From: Flavobacteriales bacterium
Lineage (GTDB): Bacteria; Bacteroidota; Bacteroidia; Flavobacteriales_F; PHOS-HE28
NCBI GenBank assembly: GCA_016787995.1
Contig: JAEUTB010000023.1
Location: 1-40,718, forward strand
Length of the DNA stretch: 40,718 nucleotides
Direction of reading: 5' to 3'
Positions 1-9,253 of this stretch are shown piece after piece. The stretch's first letter is position 1; each line of letters starts with the position of its first letter. The notes beneath the pieces were generated by a model. It made no database searches. It worked only from the letters and a program-made list of their open reading frames with translations, and had not been told where the DNA came from. The position numbers and the translations under genes were made by a program.

Positions 1-435
1 CCCGCGGTAGATGTCGATGGTATAGCTGAGCGACTGGAAGGTATAGAAGCTGATCCCGACCGGAAGCAGGAGTTGAAGCGTGGGCAGATCAGGCTGCATC
101 CCCAAGCCCTGCATCAGGTCTGCGAGCCCATCGCGGAAGAAGTTGAAATACTTGAACAGGCCAAGTACACCCAGGTTGACCACCAAACTGACGACCACCC
201 AGGTCTTCTTCCTGCGCTGGGTCGGACTTCGGTCGATAGCCAGGGCCAGGAGGAAGTCACTGAACGAACTGAAGAAAAGCAGACCCAGGAAACGCCAATC
301 CCACCAGCCATAGAAGACATAGCTCGCGAAAAGAACGAAGGTGTTCTGCACCCGCAGGCCACGGTTGAAGACGTACCAGTACAGCAGGTAGACCAGCGGC
401 AGGAAGACCAGGAAGGCGAAGGAGTGGAAGAGCAT
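1..435 (-). CDS. MBOAT family O-acyltransferase, N-terminal part (runs off window)
   Basis: Reading the minus strand from the ATG at 435 gives 145 codons open to the window edge, so the C-terminal two thirds are missing. The visible part is very hydrophobic, with several membrane segments (LVFLPLVYLLYWYVF, then NTFVLFASYVFYGWWDWRF). It ends in LPVGISFYTFQSLSYTIDIYR, a hallmark of AlgI/DltB-type MBOAT proteins. Members of this family move acyl groups across the inner membrane onto exopolysaccharide, cell-wall polymers or other acceptors. The catalytic His lies further downstream and is not in view, so the substrate cannot be inferred. The family call is secure; the specific role is open. Confidence 0.88.
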   Translation of the reverse strand, partial: MLFHSFAFLVFLPLVYLLYWYVFNRGLRVQNTFVLFASYVFYGWWDWRFLGLLFFSSFSDFLLALAIDRSPTQRRKKTWVVVSLVVNLGVLGLFKYFNFFRDGLADLMQGLGMQPDLPTLQLLLPVGISFYTFQSLSYTIDIYRG

Positions 436-603
436 AAGCTTACCTGGTGAACCGGAAAACCGTGTTGGCGAAACTACGAACTAGGGCCTGCGAACCTGGT
501 CACCGCGAAGACCACAGTGCACATCACCGCTAGCGGTCGAGTAGACGCACGCTTGAGGGCGATCGGACCATTAACGCAAGGAAGGGGATGAGGCGAGTTC
601 CCC

Positions 604-1698
604 TTAGAACCGTGCCGCCATCGACATCGTGAACGAGGTGTTATCCCGCACTGGTCCGTGAGCACTTTCGAAGATCGCGTCCACGCCGTGGAAGGTGCGG
701 CCTTCGAAGCGGACAAAGGCATCGGGCATCACCTGGATGTCGAGACCCAGCGAATAGCCCACCGTGGTAAGGCCGTGTGGTGTGCCGGTGAAAAGGATCA
801 CTTAGTGATCGTCCGAGTAGTACTCCGCACGTGCCACAGCGGCAAGGCCGTTCGTCCACTTCCGACGCAGGATGCCTACGGCACCGAACCAATCCTCCCA
901 AGCGCCTCGCGCGTTCTCCTGGACCCCGGCGTCCGCTCCCAGTTGCACACCCCATTTCTCACCTTCCAAGGACCACCACAGGTTGTTGAAGAGCCGATAG
1001 TACCCGAGGCTATCCGGCGTATCACTACCGAGGAAGGTGCTCCAATTGAATTTCATGCCTTCACGTGGCTTCCACAAGACTTGCGTACCGACACATGGGG
1101 TCTCGTTCTGTACCCGACGTAAACGCTGCCAGCCGTTCATGAACAGGGCAGCCACTTCGAGCTTGGCGGATGTGGTCCATGAGAGTTTGGCACCACTGAG
1201 GTAATAAGGCGAGTTCTCCGCGACGACACTACGGGTCAGTGTCCAATTGTCGATGCCGATCGCTGATTCCAGACCGATGTGCGACGGGAAGATCCCCGCG
1301 TCCAGCCAAAGCTCTTTCCGTGGGGAAAGGCGCATGCCCACGCGCGCTTCGAACACGTTGCGCAACAGATCGGGCTCGTTGATCAGGTTGGCCTGCGCAT
1401 AGGTGCCCGCCATAAGGCCGATGGCACCGCGCACCCGATCACGTTCGTAGTTCGCCTGCACCAGTCCCAGGTTGAGATCGACTTCGTTATGGCGATCATA
1501 CTGGTAGAGGAACTGTGGGCGCTCATCGTCCTTGGGGTGGCCCAGGTCATAGGCGTAGTAGACGTCCACGAACCCCGTGAACGTGATGCCTTTCGCAGTG
1601 CTATCCGGCAGGGACTGGGCTGAAGCGAGAAGAGGCCCTGTGAAAGCGGCGAGCAGGTTCGCGTAGCGCATGTACCGATGCACCACCGCGCCCGTCAA
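604..1698 (-). pseudogene. Outer-membrane beta-barrel porin (BBP2-like) interrupted by an in-frame stop
   Basis: The protein begins with a signal peptide (ATG at 1698 or, more typically, at 1671: MRYANLLAAFTGPLLASAQS). It continues as alternating hydrophobic strands typical of Bacteroidota porins (FVDVYYAYDL near the N-terminus, later SHIGLESAIG and SPYYLSGAKLSW). The frame stops at a TAA (802-804) just after AEYYSDDH, and the same frame then continues for 64 more residues (VILFTGTPHGLTTVGYSLG...), ending in a terminal Phe before TAA at 604-606. A terminal aromatic residue and these last strands are what a complete barrel needs, so the product is either truncated by a nonsense mutation or the base call is wrong. 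The start overlaps the upstream FKBP stop (ATGA), suggesting translational coupling. The solute is unknown. Confidence 0.75.
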
Positions 1699-2180
1699 TG
1701 GTGATGTCCACCCTCGCCGTGCACATGGCCGTGGGCGAGCTCCTCCTCGGTAGCTGCACGCACCCCGGTGATCTCCACATTGAAGTGCAGCGTGACACCG
1801 GCCAAGGGATGATTCCCGTTCAGGGCCACGATGCCATCCTCCACACTGATCACGGTGAACACACCCATTTCGCCATGTTCGGAAGTACCGGCCTGGAACT
1901 GCATGCCGGGCTCCACGGTCTGGCCTCCGAAACGATCCATCGGCACTTTGTGCACCAGGGAGGGATCCAATTCGCCATATCCCTCAGAAGCAGGAACCAC
2001 CGCCATGACCTTATCGCCGGCTTGACGCCCTTCGAGTTGGCGTTCCAGACCGGGAACGATCATCTGATGGCCTTGGATGTAGGCAAAGGCATCGCGGCCG
2101 GCGCTGGTGTCCAGCAATTTGCCATCTGCATCATTCAGGGTGTAGTGGAAGGAGACGACGGAGTTCTTGGTGATATGCAT
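1695..2180 (-). CDS. SlyD-like FKBP-type peptidyl-prolyl cis-trans isomerase
   Basis: This is a 161-residue cytoplasmic FKBP-type prolyl isomerase and chaperone. The N-terminal half FKBP core has FHYTLNDADGKLLDTS and the conserved VPGLERQLEG (42-51). The inserted flap domain common to SlyD proteins follows, with NGNHPLAG at 121-128. The tail (150-161) is His-rich, HGHVHGEGGHHH, a metal-binding feature of SlyD. SlyD proteins assist protein folding and can handle nickel. I use the ATG at 2180, where FKBP homology begins, rather than an upstream start that would add 13 unrelated residues. TACCTTTC lies a few bases before the ATG and resembles a Bacteroidota -7 box. The stop overlaps the porin start. 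Confidence 0.9.
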   Translation of the reverse strand: MHITKNSVVSFHYTLNDADGKLLDTSAGRDAFAYIQGHQMIVPGLERQLEGRQAGDKVMAVVPASEGYGELDPSLVHKVPMDRFGGQTVEPGMQFQAGTSEHGEMGVFTVISVEDGIVALNGNHPLAGVTLHFNVEITGVRAATEEELAHGHVHGEGGHHH

Positions 2181-2205
2181 GGCCGAAAGGTAGGAACAGC
2201 AGAAA

Positions 2206-2240
2206 GAATGAGGCCCCACACATAGCGCAGGGCCTCATTC
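2206..2240 (-). terminator. Rho-independent terminator downstream of the Cys-rich secreted protein gene
   Basis: A perfect 11-bp inverted repeat (2206-2216 pairs with 2230-2240; arm GAATGAGGCCC) has a 13-nt loop and on the minus strand is followed by TTTCTG. It starts about 30 nt past the stop of the gene ending at 2271 and lies only 25 nt before the FKBP start codon. The U-tract is short, so strength is uncertain. Confidence 0.65.
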
Positions 2241-2270
2241 GTTAAAGTCCTATCGGTAAACGCGAACGGC

Positions 2271-2642
2271 TCACTTCGCGGCAGGAGCCGCTTCCGTGGC
2301 AGAGGCTTCCGCTTTGCCACCATGGCAGCTCTTGGCAGCGGCTTTTCCGGCGCAGCATCCACCGGCTTTGTGGTCGGCAGCTGGTGCCATCGGATCAGCA
2401 CCGTTCTCAGCCTTCGCGGCATCGGCGTGGCCGGCTCCTTTGGCCGCACAGCAACCGGCGGCTTTCGCTTCAGGCGCGACACCATCTGCGGCTTGCTCCG
2501 CGGTGGCATGCGCATGCCCGGCGCACGAATGGCTCTTCTCCACGGCAGGCACCGCCTCAGCATCAGCAGCAGTGGTAACGGTTTGTGCATTCACGGTGTA
2601 GCCGAAGGCTGCGAATGCGAGGAAAGCGAGGATCTTCTTCAT
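2271..2642 (-). CDS. Small secreted Cys/His/Ala-rich protein, putative metal binder
   Basis: This is a 123-residue protein with a clear signal peptide (MKKILAFLAFAAFGYTVNAQ, cleavage after AQ). The mature part is Ala-rich and low-complexity. It holds six Cys (residues 40, 64, 65, 96, 97 and 106) as two Cys-Cys pairs (AAGCCAAKG and AGGCCAGK), and several His in short motifs (SHSCAGHAHA, SCHGGK). The pattern suggests a periplasmic or surface metal-binding or redox protein, but I recognise no named family. The start at 2642 is chosen because the signal peptide begins there. CATCTTTG about 40 nt upstream resembles the TAnnTTTG -7 box. A terminator follows the gene. Confidence 0.75.
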   Translation of the reverse strand: MKKILAFLAFAAFGYTVNAQTVTTAADAEAVPAVEKSHSCAGHAHATAEQAADGVAPEAKAAGCCAAKGAGHADAAKAENGADPMAPAADHKAGGCCAGKAAAKSCHGGKAEASATEAAPAAK

Positions 2643-2697
2643 GTTGTTGAGGTCGCTGGTGAACATTGTTCCTTACAAAGATGGCACTTCTACGCGA

Positions 2698-4260
2698 TCA
2701 GCGCTTCACGAGGTTCGCGGTGACCGGTCCGGCAGCTGTGAGCCCGGTGAGCCGGTAGATACCTGACGCGAGGTGCTCCACGGAGAATCCTCCAGCACTG
2801 GGCTCGATGGGCACTTCGCGCCCCATTCCATCCACCAAACGAAGATCGGCCATGTTCGCACCAGCTGGCAATTGCACTTCCACTCGATCCGTCGCTGGCA
2901 CCGGGTAGACCCGCAGGACCGGTTGATCCACTCCTTCCGCCACGGAAGCCGCTGTACAATCCAACAAGCCTGACAAGTTATTGCCCCGTGTGGTGATGAA
3001 CGACTTCAAGCCGCGCAAGGTCTGCGATCCACCGGGTCCGCCCCCAGTTACCGTGATATCACTGGCGATGTTCGCGTTGAACTGCGCGGTCGTGTACTGT
3101 TTGTTTGGGTCGGCAGCCACATGAGGTGCGATCAGTTCGACCAACGAGTCGATACGACCATCAATGTACGCGTTGGTGAAGTCCTCCTTCAACTCACAAT
3201 AGGCATTGAGGTATTGGGTGCGAAGGGCAGGGATCCCCATGATACGTTCCATCAGTGGGCGGTTGTTGGCCACATAGGTCGGCGAAAGTGTCAGCGCATT
3301 CTGGCCTTGCGCGGGATAGGCACCGAAGGCCATGTTCGCATCCCACTTGATCCAGTTCCACAGGAAGGTGGTGCTATCGTGGTAGAGGTAGTAGTTCCGG
3401 GCGCTGTTGATGTACGTATCGAGGTTGCCGAATAGGTTGTCCAAGGCAAGGGATCGCAGTGCACCATCCCAGGCCATCCGCGCTGGGATCTGTTCGATCA
3501 GTTCCGCATCGGTCGTGTTGTTCAGTGCATCGAGCAGTTCGATGAGGTCGCTCCAGTCGTTGGCCGTCTCGTTGGTCTTCAGTTCGTACCGGCTGGTGTA
3601 CGATGACTGCGCGGAACCGTAGTACGCCAGGTCCGCTTCTGCGGAACCTCCCCCGCCACCACCGCCACCCATGCCGAAGTTGTCCGCCGCCTTGAACAGG
3701 TTCCCGTTATCGTCATCGATCCAACGATCAAGGAATTCCTTATCCACCGCCTCCACCAGGTTGTAGAAGCCCCAGAACGTGCCATTCATGGTCACGTTCG
3801 CGTAGAGCACACGCGGTGCGAGCACTCCATGGTCCTTGCAATAATCGAAGAAGATCTTCTCGCGAAGGAAGGTCGGGTCGCTCCAGCAGTTATTGAAGTG
3901 GACTTTGGACATGCCGTGGTACTTCTGGCCGGCGATATCGTCGTTGAAGTCGATCTTGAAGCTCTTTTTGTTGCCGGGATGGCTGTAGCTACTGTTGCCC
4001 TTGAGGTCGACGGCCACGTTGTAATAGGTCCACGTTCCTGTTTGGTCCGTGATCGTCACATCACCGAGCAAGGTCTCGCCGAGGTCGTTCTCGTAGTACT
4101 GGACAAGGGTCGACCAAAAAGCGCTGTTATCACCGAAATCAAGGTCCACTTGGACCACTTGGTCGTTGTTGAACAAGCTATCGCTCGGAGCCAGTTGAGC
4201 TGCAGCAAGGAACGCACCGGAGACAGCGAGAGCGGTGCACAGGGAACGGATGGTGGTCAT
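2698..4260 (-). CDS. CotH-kinase family protein with T9SS sorting domain (copy 1)
   Basis: This is a 520-residue secreted protein. A signal peptide (MTTIRSLCTALAVSGAFLAAAQ) is followed by a CotH-type kinase domain: VDLKGNSSYSHPGNKKSFK, then NNCWSDPTFLREK, FWGFYNLVEAVDKEFLDRW, and WIKWDANMAFG, which fits the acidic catalytic motif. The last ~75 residues (VYPVPATDR..., ending LVKR) are a T9SS type A sorting domain, so the protein should be exported and surface-attached. CotH proteins phosphorylate other proteins in spore coats, but the role of bacterial surface members is unknown. An eight-Gly run (GMGGGGGGGG) is absent from the neighbouring paralogue. The start at 4260 is the ATG directly before the signal peptide. 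It is 97 nt downstream of copy 2, suggesting a tandem duplication. Confidence 0.9.
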   Translation of the reverse strand: MTTIRSLCTALAVSGAFLAAAQLAPSDSLFNNDQVVQVDLDFGDNSAFWSTLVQYYENDLGETLLGDVTITDQTGTWTYYNVAVDLKGNSSYSHPGNKKSFKIDFNDDIAGQKYHGMSKVHFNNCWSDPTFLREKIFFDYCKDHGVLAPRVLYANVTMNGTFWGFYNLVEAVDKEFLDRWIDDDNGNLFKAADNFGMGGGGGGGGSAEADLAYYGSAQSSYTSRYELKTNETANDWSDLIELLDALNNTTDAELIEQIPARMAWDGALRSLALDNLFGNLDTYINSARNYYLYHDSTTFLWNWIKWDANMAFGAYPAQGQNALTLSPTYVANNRPLMERIMGIPALRTQYLNAYCELKEDFTNAYIDGRIDSLVELIAPHVAADPNKQYTTAQFNANIASDITVTGGGPGGSQTLRGLKSFITTRGNNLSGLLDCTAASVAEGVDQPVLRVYPVPATDRVEVQLPAGANMADLRLVDGMGREVPIEPSAGGFSVEHLASGIYRLTGLTAAGPVTANLVKR

Positions 4261-4357
4261 ATTGGGGTAACCTTGGGGCAACGTTACGGACACGATCGGG
4301 ATCGAATGGTTTGATCGACGACCTGTTTTCGACACTGAAGGAAGAAGTTCCCGAAGG

Positions 4358-5902
4358 TCACTCTTTGATCACCAAGGCGCGGGCAGCGAAGTCCTGACCA
4401 TTCAGCAGGATGGTGTACGATCCAGCAGGTTGACCGCTGAGGTCCACCCGGCCGGTCCATTCCTGCTCGTCCACCACGCGCCCCATTGGATCGAGGATGC
4501 GCACAGAACCGCCACGTAGACCGGAAGGCAAGGTCAAGGTGATGGGCCCCGAAGTCGGATTCGGGAAGGCTTTCAGTTCCTGCTCCCCCCGTTCGGCAAG
4601 TCCTGCGGTGGTACAATCAAGACCGGATGAGAGCAGGAAACCCCGCCGTTGAGCGATGAACGACTTCAACCCCGGTATCGTGTTCCAGTTCTGACCACTT
4701 TGTGCGGTCACGGTCTGTTCGATGTTGAGGTCGAAAACGCCATTGTCGAACTCCTTGTTCACATCGGCCTCGACATGTGTTCTGATCATATCGGCAAGGG
4801 CATCGAAGCGTGTGTCCATTGCCTCGTTGGTGAATGCTTCGAAGACGGAGCAGTATTCGTTCAGGTACATGGTGCGCAGGGTCGGGTTCTGCAGCACCCG
4901 TTGCAACAAGCGCCTACCAGGCGTGGTGAAGGCCGCTGGCAGCAATGCAGGATCATCGATGTTCGATGGCACATAGCGACCGTAGGACATGTTGGCATCC
5001 CACTTGATCCAATGCCAGCTTAGGGTGGTGCTGTCCTGATAGAGGTAGTAGTTGCGCGCACTGCCGTAGTACGAATCCATGCTACCGAACAGATTGTCCA
5101 ACGCGAGGGATCGAAGGACCGTCAACAGATCCATGCGCACCGGCAACTCTGCTAATAGCACTGCGTTCGACGCGTTGTCGATCAGATCGAGGAGGTCGAT
5201 CAACTGCGACCAATCATTCAACTCCTCATGCGTTTTCAACTCGTACCGACCCGTGTAGTTGGCCGCGGAATTGCCGTAGTGGTTGAGGTCCGCCTCCAAT
5301 CCTAGGCCTCCACCATCAGGCGTGTAATTATCCCCTGCCTTGTACAGGTAGCCATCATTCTCGCCGAACCAACGATCGAGGTAGGTCTTGTCCACCTGTT
5401 CCACCAAGGCGTAGAAACCCCAGAAGATGTCGTTCAGGTAAACGTTCGCATAACTCATTCGCGGGGCCAAAACACCCTGTTCGCGGCTTACGTCAAAAAA
5501 GGTCTTCTCCCGCATGAAGCTGGGGTCGCTCCAACAATTGTTCAGGTTCAGCTTCTTCAATCCATGGTAGTTCTGCCCGGCGATGAAATGGTTGAAGTCG
5601 AGCTTCATGGGCTTCTTACTGGTCGGATAGAAATCGAAAGAGCTGTTCCCCTTCAACCGGACCCCGATACTATCCAGGAAATGGGTCCCGGAGTTATCCA
5701 CGAGTTCCACGGCCGCGGAGAGGTAGGTCTCATCGTTGGCGAAGTGGTTCAGGGATAAGGTCGTCCAATAGTCGTCGTCGGGGAAAGTCAGGCGTATCTC
5801 GATCACTTGCTCCGTATCGAAAAGCATGTCACCTGCCTCTTGGGCGACGCCATCGATCGCTGGAAGTAAGAAGAGGCTGAAACATAGTAGGGCTTGACGC
5901 AT
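4358..5902 (-). CDS. CotH-kinase family protein with T9SS sorting domain (copy 2)
   Basis: This is a 514-residue paralogue of the next gene. It has a signal peptide (MRQALLCFSLFLLPAIDGVAQ), the same CotH kinase landmarks (RLKGNSSFDFYPTSKKPMK, NNCWSDPSFMREKTFF, FWGFYALVEQVDKTYLDRW, WIKWDANMSYG) and a C-terminal T9SS domain (LKAFPNPTSGPITLTLPSG..., ending LVIKE). The start at 5902 is the ATG at the signal peptide. Much longer upstream starts lack homology and overlap the divergent mutase gene. The two CotH genes probably form an operon read leftwards from the 5903-6037 divergent region. Export by T9SS is inferred from the C-terminus; the kinase substrate is unknown. Confidence 0.9.
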   Translation of the reverse strand: MRQALLCFSLFLLPAIDGVAQEAGDMLFDTEQVIEIRLTFPDDDYWTTLSLNHFANDETYLSAAVELVDNSGTHFLDSIGVRLKGNSSFDFYPTSKKPMKLDFNHFIAGQNYHGLKKLNLNNCWSDPSFMREKTFFDVSREQGVLAPRMSYANVYLNDIFWGFYALVEQVDKTYLDRWFGENDGYLYKAGDNYTPDGGGLGLEADLNHYGNSAANYTGRYELKTHEELNDWSQLIDLLDLIDNASNAVLLAELPVRMDLLTVLRSLALDNLFGSMDSYYGSARNYYLYQDSTTLSWHWIKWDANMSYGRYVPSNIDDPALLPAAFTTPGRRLLQRVLQNPTLRTMYLNEYCSVFEAFTNEAMDTRFDALADMIRTHVEADVNKEFDNGVFDLNIEQTVTAQSGQNWNTIPGLKSFIAQRRGFLLSSGLDCTTAGLAERGEQELKAFPNPTSGPITLTLPSGLRGGSVRILDPMGRVVDEQEWTGRVDLSGQPAGSYTILLNGQDFAARALVIKE

Positions 5903-6037
5903 GTTCACGTATTTCCGGGTTGACGCTTCTTCCGTCCCCTTTCGTTGCTGGAAGACCTCGGATACCCGACGGACCGGGAAAATGAAAGGACGAAGCGGAC
6001 GAAGCGGGTTGTCATTCCATGGACGAACTTCGCACCG

Positions 6038-9000
6038 ATGGCAACCACGAAGCTGTTCGATGCCTTCCCCCCCGCCACGCGCGAGCAATGGGAAGCCGTG
6101 ATCAAGAAGGAACTGAAGGACCGGGACTACACCACGCTGCTGGTGGAGTTGGCGGGCGAGCACTTGGCGCCCTTTGGCATGGCCGGTGAAGGCACCACGC
6201 AGGGGGATCGTCGGCGCGGCGTGAAGCGAACGGGTAACCCTTGGCGAAGCACCATGAGCATCGATGCCGCTACACCCGACGCGAACAAACTGGCCTTGGA
6301 AGCCCTGATGGGTGGAGCTGATGCGTTGGAACTCTACGGTAAGCCTGCGGAGCTGAGCGCTCTGCTAAAGGAGGTTTGGGTTGGCGCGATCGACCTCGCC
6401 GTGGATGGCGATGCCGCGATGCTCGACCAATTGCTCGCACTACATCAGCAACAGGAGACGCCTTCCACCGAGGTGAGCATGTGCCTGGGCCTGCCGCACG
6501 ATGCGGACGTAAGCGACCTGAAGGACCGCGTCGCGAAGCACCCGCGCGTCCGCCTGTTCAGCGTGAGCGATGGCGTTGCGCGGAACACGCAGGAAGCCAT
6601 TGAGCAAGGCCGGATGCTGCTGCAGCGCCTGCTGGACCAAGGCTACACCATTGACGATGCTTGCGCCCGCCTCCAGTTCCGCCTGCACCTCGGGGATGAT
6701 CTGTTCCTGGAGGTTGCACGCATGCGCGCCTTCCGCGAGGCCTGGGCCGCCGTGGTGGATGCGTTCAAACCGGAGCACGACTGCTCGCACACGACATGGG
6801 TACAGGCCGTCGTCTCCTACCCTGCTGAGACCAAGTCCGCTCACGAGAACCTGATCCGCGCCACGCTACAGGCTGTTGCCGCGATCACCGGCGGCTGCGA
6901 TGGGCTCACCATCCCCACTCCTGCCCTGCCCGAAGGCGATGCCCTGGCTCGCCGCGTGGTCCGCAACATCCACAACCTGCTGCGCGACGAGAGCTTCCTG
7001 GGGCGTGTGGCCGATCCCATTGGTGGCTCCTACACCGTCGAACAGCTCACGACAACGCTCGCCAAGGCGCTGACCGACCGGGAAAGCACCGAAGAGCCCG
7101 CAGTCCGTGGCCCGCAGCCCGTGGCCGGCATTCCCAACCGCGAAGAGATCCCCCTCAAGTCCTTCTACACGCCCGTCGACACGGAGCAGCTGGAGCATCT
7201 GCACTACGCCGCCGGCCTCCCACCCTACCTGCGCGGACCCTACGGCAGCATGTATGCCATCCGTCCGTGGACCATCCGGCAATACGCGGGTTTCAGTACC
7301 GCCGAAGCGAGCAACGCTTTCTACCGCCGCAACCTCGCGGCCGGGCAGATGGGCCTCAGCGTCGCCTTCGACCTGGCCACCCACCGCGGCTACGACAGCG
7401 ACCACCCGCGCGTGAAGGGCGATGTGGGCAAGGCCGGCGTGGCCATCAGCAGCGTGGAGGACATGAAGATCCTCTTCGACAGCATCCCGCTGGACAAGAT
7501 GAGCGTGAGCATGACCATGAACGGCGCCGTGCTGCCCATCATGGCCTTCTTCATCGTGGCGGCGGAGGAACAAGGCGTGCCACCGGAACAGTTGCAGGGC
7601 ACCATCCAGAACGACATCCTGAAGGAGTTCATGGTGCGAAACACCTACATCTACCCGCCGGGGCCCAGCATGCGCATCGTGGGCGACATCTTCAGCTATT
7701 GCGCGAAGAAGATGCCCAAGTTCAACAGCATCAGCATCAGCGGCTACCACATGCACGAGGCCGGTGCGCCCGCCGACCTGGAGCTCGCCTACACGCTTGC
7801 CGACGGCATCGAGTACGTGCGCACAGGCATGGCCGCAGGCATGCAGGTGGACGAGTTCGCCAACCGCCTCAGCTTCTTCTGGGGCATCGGCATGGACCTC
7901 TTCATGGAAGTGGCCAAGATGCGCGCGGGCCGTCTGCTGTGGGCCAAATTGTTGAAGGAGGTCGGCGCCACCAGTCCGAAGAGCCTCGCACTGCGCACGC
8001 ATTGCCAGACCAGCGGCTGGAGCCTCACCGCGCAGGACCCCTTCAACAACGTCGCGCGCACCACGGTGGAAGCGCTCGCGGCCGTGCTCGGCGGCACGCA
8101 ATCGCTCCACACTAACTCGCTCGACGAGGCCATCGCGCTACCCACCGACTTCAGCGCCAAGATCGCGCGCGACACGCAGCTCTACCTGCAGAAGAACAGC
8201 GGCATCACCAAGTGGATCGATCCGCTCGGCGGCAGCTACTACGTGGAATGCCTCACGCACGAGCTGGTGCACAAGGCGTGGGCGCGGATCAAGGAAGTGG
8301 AGGAGCTCGGCGGCATGAGCAAGGCCATCGAGACCGGTCTCCCGAAAATGCGCATCGAGGAGGCCGCCGCGAAACGCCAGGCCCGGATCGATACCGGCAA
8401 GGACAAGATCATCGGCGTGAACGCTTTCGTGACCGAGGACGAGACGAAGATGGAATTGCTGGAGGTGGACAACAGCGCCGTGCGGGAGTCGCAGATCGCA
8501 AGGTTGAACGCGATGAAGGCTGCGCGGAACGAGGGGAAGGTGAAGGAAGCCCTAGAAGCCCTGACCAACGCTGCGAAGAGTGGCGAGTCGCGAGTGGTGA
8601 GTGGCGAGTCTGCCGCCGACGCCACTCACCACTCGGCACTCGACACTCGCCACTCCGACAACCTCTTGGAATGCGCGGTGGTCGCAGCGAGGCACAGGGC
8701 TACCCTCGGCGAGATCAGCGACGCCCTCGAAAAAGCCTACGGCCGCTACAGCGCGGTGATCCGCAGCATCAGCGGTGTTTATTCAGCCGAAAGCATGCAG
8801 GACCCCGAGATGAAGGAGGCCATGCGCCTCGCCGATGAATTCGCCAAGCACGAAGGCCGCCGTCCGCGCATCCTCGTGGCCAAGATGGGCCAGGACGGGC
8901 ACGACCGCGGCGCCAAGGTGATCGCCACCAGCTTCGCCGATATCGGTTTCGACGTGGACATCGGTCCGCTGTTCCAAACGCCGCAGGAAGTGGCCAAGCA

Positions 9001-9253
9001 GGCCATCGAGAACGACGTGCACGTGTTGGGCATCAGCAGCCTCGCGGGTGGCCACAAGACCCTGGTGCCCGAGGTGATCATGGAACTGCGTGAGACCTAC
9101 AACAGGCCCGACATCCTCGTGGTGGCCGGTGGCGTGATCCCACCGAACGACTACGACTTCTTGAAGCAGGCCGGCTGCTTTGATGTGTACGGGCCGGGGA
9201 CGAAGATCCCGGTGGCGGCAAAGGGGATACTGAACCAACTTTCCTCCCGATGA
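6038..9253 (+). CDS. Fused methylmalonyl-CoA mutase (small + large subunit), B12-dependent
   Basis: This is a 1071-residue enzyme that interconverts methylmalonyl-CoA and succinyl-CoA. Residues ~1-360 match the mutase small-subunit TIM-barrel region ([13 protein letters not shown] near its end) but lack that subunit's own B12-like domain. From ~365 a complete large subunit follows: [85 protein letters not shown]-terminal cobalamin domain has the DxHxxG motif at 953-958 (DGHDRG), with His955 as the expected cobalt ligand. Two separate genes are usual in this phylum. No GTPase domain is present, so it is not IcmF. Codons ~847-873 encode an unusual Ser/His/Ala linker made by a DNA hairpin repeat. 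ATG 6038 begins the homology ([12 protein letters not shown]). Confidence 0.93.
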   Translation: MATTKLFDAFPPATREQWEAVIKKELKDRDYTTLLVELAGEHLAPFGMAGEGTTQGDRRRGVKRTGNPWRSTMSIDAATPDANKLALEALMGGADALELYGKPAELSALLKEVWVGAIDLAVDGDAAMLDQLLALHQQQETPSTEVSMCLGLPHDADVSDLKDRVAKHPRVRLFSVSDGVARNTQEAIEQGRMLLQRLLDQGYTIDDACARLQFRLHLGDDLFLEVARMRAFREAWAAVVDAFKPEHDCSHTTWVQAVVSYPAETKSAHENLIRATLQAVAAITGGCDGLTIPTPALPEGDALARRVVRNIHNLLRDESFLGRVADPIGGSYTVEQLTTTLAKALTDRESTEEPAVRGPQPVAGIPNREEIPLKSFYTPVDTEQLEHLHYAAGLPPYLRGPYGSMYAIRPWTIRQYAGFSTAEASNAFYRRNLAAGQMGLSVAFDLATHRGYDSDHPRVKGDVGKAGVAISSVEDMKILFDSIPLDKMSVSMTMNGAVLPIMAFFIVAAEEQGVPPEQLQGTIQNDILKEFMVRNTYIYPPGPSMRIVGDIFSYCAKKMPKFNSISISGYHMHEAGAPADLELAYTLADGIEYVRTGMAAGMQVDEFANRLSFFWGIGMDLFMEVAKMRAGRLLWAKLLKEVGATSPKSLALRTHCQTSGWSLTAQDPFNNVARTTVEALAAVLGGTQSLHTNSLDEAIALPTDFSAKIARDTQLYLQKNSGITKWIDPLGGSYYVECLTHELVHKAWARIKEVEELGGMSKAIETGLPKMRIEEAAAKRQARIDTGKDKIIGVNAFVTEDETKMELLEVDNSAVRESQIARLNAMKAARNEGKVKEALEALTNAAKSGESRVVSGESAADATHHSALDTRHSDNLLECAVVAARHRATLGEISDALEKAYGRYSAVIRSISGVYSAESMQDPEMKEAMRLADEFAKHEGRRPRILVAKMGQDGHDRGAKVIATSFADIGFDVDIGPLFQTPQEVAKQAIENDVHVLGISSLAGGHKTLVPEVIMELRETYNRPDILVVAGGVIPPNDYDFLKQAGCFDVYGPGTKIPVAAKGILNQLSSR
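8578..8655 (+). repeat. Hairpin-forming inverted repeat inside the mutase reading frame
   Basis: Arm 8578-8609 and arm 8624-8655 (32 nt each) match as inverted repeats at 27 of 32 positions around a 14-nt loop. Both arms are built from a repeated GAGTGGCGAGT-type unit. The insert stays in frame and lands in the linker between the mutase barrel and the cobalamin domain, just before the NLLE segment that is normally conserved. Confidence 0.85.
9185..9253 (+). repeat. Mutase 3' end, first copy of a duplicated 23-codon segment
   Basis: This is the last 23 codons of the mutase including the stop ([15 protein letters not shown]...). It is paired with the segment at 9705-9773. The two copies agree at about 49 of 69 bases and 15 of 22 residues, with the match strongest in the first 14 codons. 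Confidence 0.8.

Noticed and set aside
3641..3675. Phase-variable tract in the CotH gene (eight consecutive Gly codons)
   Set aside because: The Gly codons are mixed at the third base, so there is no homopolymer or short-unit nucleotide repeat prone to slippage.
6866..8110. Long open frame on the minus strand inside the mutase (also seen at 11787-13046 and 18547-19896)
   Set aside because: These are antisense frames kept open by GC-rich codon use; the translations are His/Ala/Val-rich with no domain logic, and the opposite strand carries clear conserved enzymes.
6038..9253. IcmF isobutyryl-CoA mutase
   Set aside because: No GTPase domain or its P-loop lies between the domains, and the cobalamin domain is C-terminal as in MutB.
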